Assembly: GCA_039985655.1 (NCBI GenBank)
Contig: JBDWSF010000016.1
Coordinates: forward strand, 124,001 to 188,000
Reading direction: 5' to 3'
DNA from: Postechiella sp039985655
GTDB taxonomy: Bacteria; Bacteroidota; Bacteroidia; Flavobacteriales; Flavobacteriaceae
Length of the DNA stretch: 64,000 nt
How positions within the stretch are numbered: position 1 is the stretch's first letter; every line of letters begins with the position of its first letter. The notes under the pieces are model-generated. The model was not told the DNA's origin, did no database searches, and saw only the letters and a list, made by a program, of their open reading frames with translations. This document shows, piece after piece, positions 63,520 through 64,000 of the stretch. The position numbers and the translations under genes were made by a program.

Positions 63520-64000
63520 ATGAAAAAGACAATTATTAACTCAAAATATATTTTGCTATTAGCAAGTTTAATTTCTATTATAGCTTGTAATGACATTGAT
63601 GATGTTTTAGCAGACAATAATGTTGAAGCAGCAGAAATATTACCAGAATTAACACCAGGCTCTGTAGACTTTTCAAATTATGTAGCTTTAGGCGCATCTT
63701 TTACATCAGGTTATACAGATGGCGCCCTTTTTATTGCTGCACAAGAAAACTCTTTTCCTAATATTCTAGCTCAACAATTTGTTAATGCTAATGGAACTGA
63801 TTTTACACAACCGCTTATGAATGATAATACAGGCGGAATGATAATTCCAATTCCTGGTCAAGATGACTTACCTTATCGATTAATTTTTAATGGAGAAGCA
63901 CCTCAGCGTTTAGACGAATTTTTAATGGAATTAGGAGCAACCGCACCTGAAGTCACAACAAATGTTACCAATAGCCTAGCTGCAGATGGAAGTATATTTA
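63520..64000 (+). CDS. SGNH/GDSL-like lipoprotein (5' part only)
   Basis: The frame runs off the window after 160 residues. It has a lipoprotein signal (SIIAC, Cys23) and an acidic start (NDIDDVLADN). The strand FSNYVALGASFTSGYTDG follows, with Ser in the position of the GDSL nucleophile (GAS rather than GDS). The block NSFPNILAQQFV is typical of the SGNH fold near the first helix. The fold is likely SGNH; the catalytic Asp-His pair would lie beyond the window. It starts two bases after the TonB receptor, so it is probably its surface partner or ester-hydrolysing helper. Confidence 0.75.
   Translation, partial: MKKTIINSKYILLLASLISIIACNDIDDVLADNNVEAAEILPELTPGSVDFSNYVALGASFTSGYTDGALFIAAQENSFPNILAQQFVNANGTDFTQPLMNDNTGGMIIPIPGQDDLPYRLIFNGEAPQRLDEFLMELGATAPEVTTNVTNSLAADGSIF

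Noticed and set aside
1..64000. tRNA, rRNA, integrase or insertion-sequence genes
   Set aside because: I searched by eye for cloverleaf-like segments with CCA-proximal GTTCGA-type motifs and for transposase or integrase proteins and found none; a tRNA-scanning program would settle the RNA part.

Overview
The window looks like a chromosomal segment of a member of the Bacteroidota, most likely a marine Flavobacteriaceae. It is AT-rich. It has SusC-type TonB-dependent receptors paired with lipoproteins, a protein with a type IX secretion (T9SS) C-terminal sorting domain, DUF4270, DUF5689 and DUF3108 proteins, and -7 promoter boxes of the Bacteroidetes form TAnnTTTG. I found no tRNA, rRNA, CRISPR array, phage genes or intact insertion sequence. 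The genes are mostly housekeeping, with outer-membrane and scavenging functions between them.

Layout. 1-8.3 kb: a stand-alone DsbD-alpha-like secreted protein, a crotonase-family enzyme, a PA0069-type radical SAM protein, a divergent AhpD-like / OsmC pair, recJ, an MFS transporter, a DUF2062 protein and a Tat-exported dienelactone hydrolase. 8.4-10.9 kb: a Tas-like aldo/keto reductase and hflX. 10.9-23.7 kb: a block rich in nucleases, with two endonuclease/exonuclease/phosphatase (EEP) proteins, a DUF5689 lipoprotein with its TonB receptor, a lipoprotein endonuclease I with Ig/cadherin-like repeats, and a second TonB receptor with a three-repeat lipoprotein. I read this as a candidate extracellular nucleic-acid scavenging locus. 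23.8-28.5 kb: an operon DUF3108 - kynA-type tryptophan dioxygenase - M23 peptidase - pgi. 28.5-29.1 kb: a gene-free stretch filled with dispersed repeats. 29.1-31.9 kb: tyrosine catabolism (hpd, hmgA) with a frameshifted four-helix-bundle gene between them.

32.2-36.7 kb: uvrC, a small secreted protein and a PlpD-like patatin, all on the minus strand. 36.9-39.3 kb: a tight plus-strand operon of rimK, an AstE/aspartoacylase-like hydrolase and 5-formyl-THF cyclo-ligase. 39.3-46.6 kb: two exported proteins, then ileS - dksA-like - lspA. 46.9-50.6 kb: a 1255-residue T9SS cargo with thrombospondin type 3 repeats and a LamG-like domain. 50.9-55.7 kb: radA, an esterase-fold protein lacking its serine, and a panC - panD - flippase-like operon. 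55.9-64 kb: a half-length glycogen-synthase-like protein, a DUF4270 lipoprotein, glmS, and a third TonB receptor followed by a truncated SGNH-type lipoprotein at the window edge.

Points worth a second look are the nuclease/TonB locus, a 33-bp perfect palindrome present in three copies next to gene ends, the repeat-packed gap at 28.5-29.1 kb, the rimK/AstE pair as a possible glutamylation writer and eraser, the half glycogen synthase, and several enzymes with altered active-site residues.
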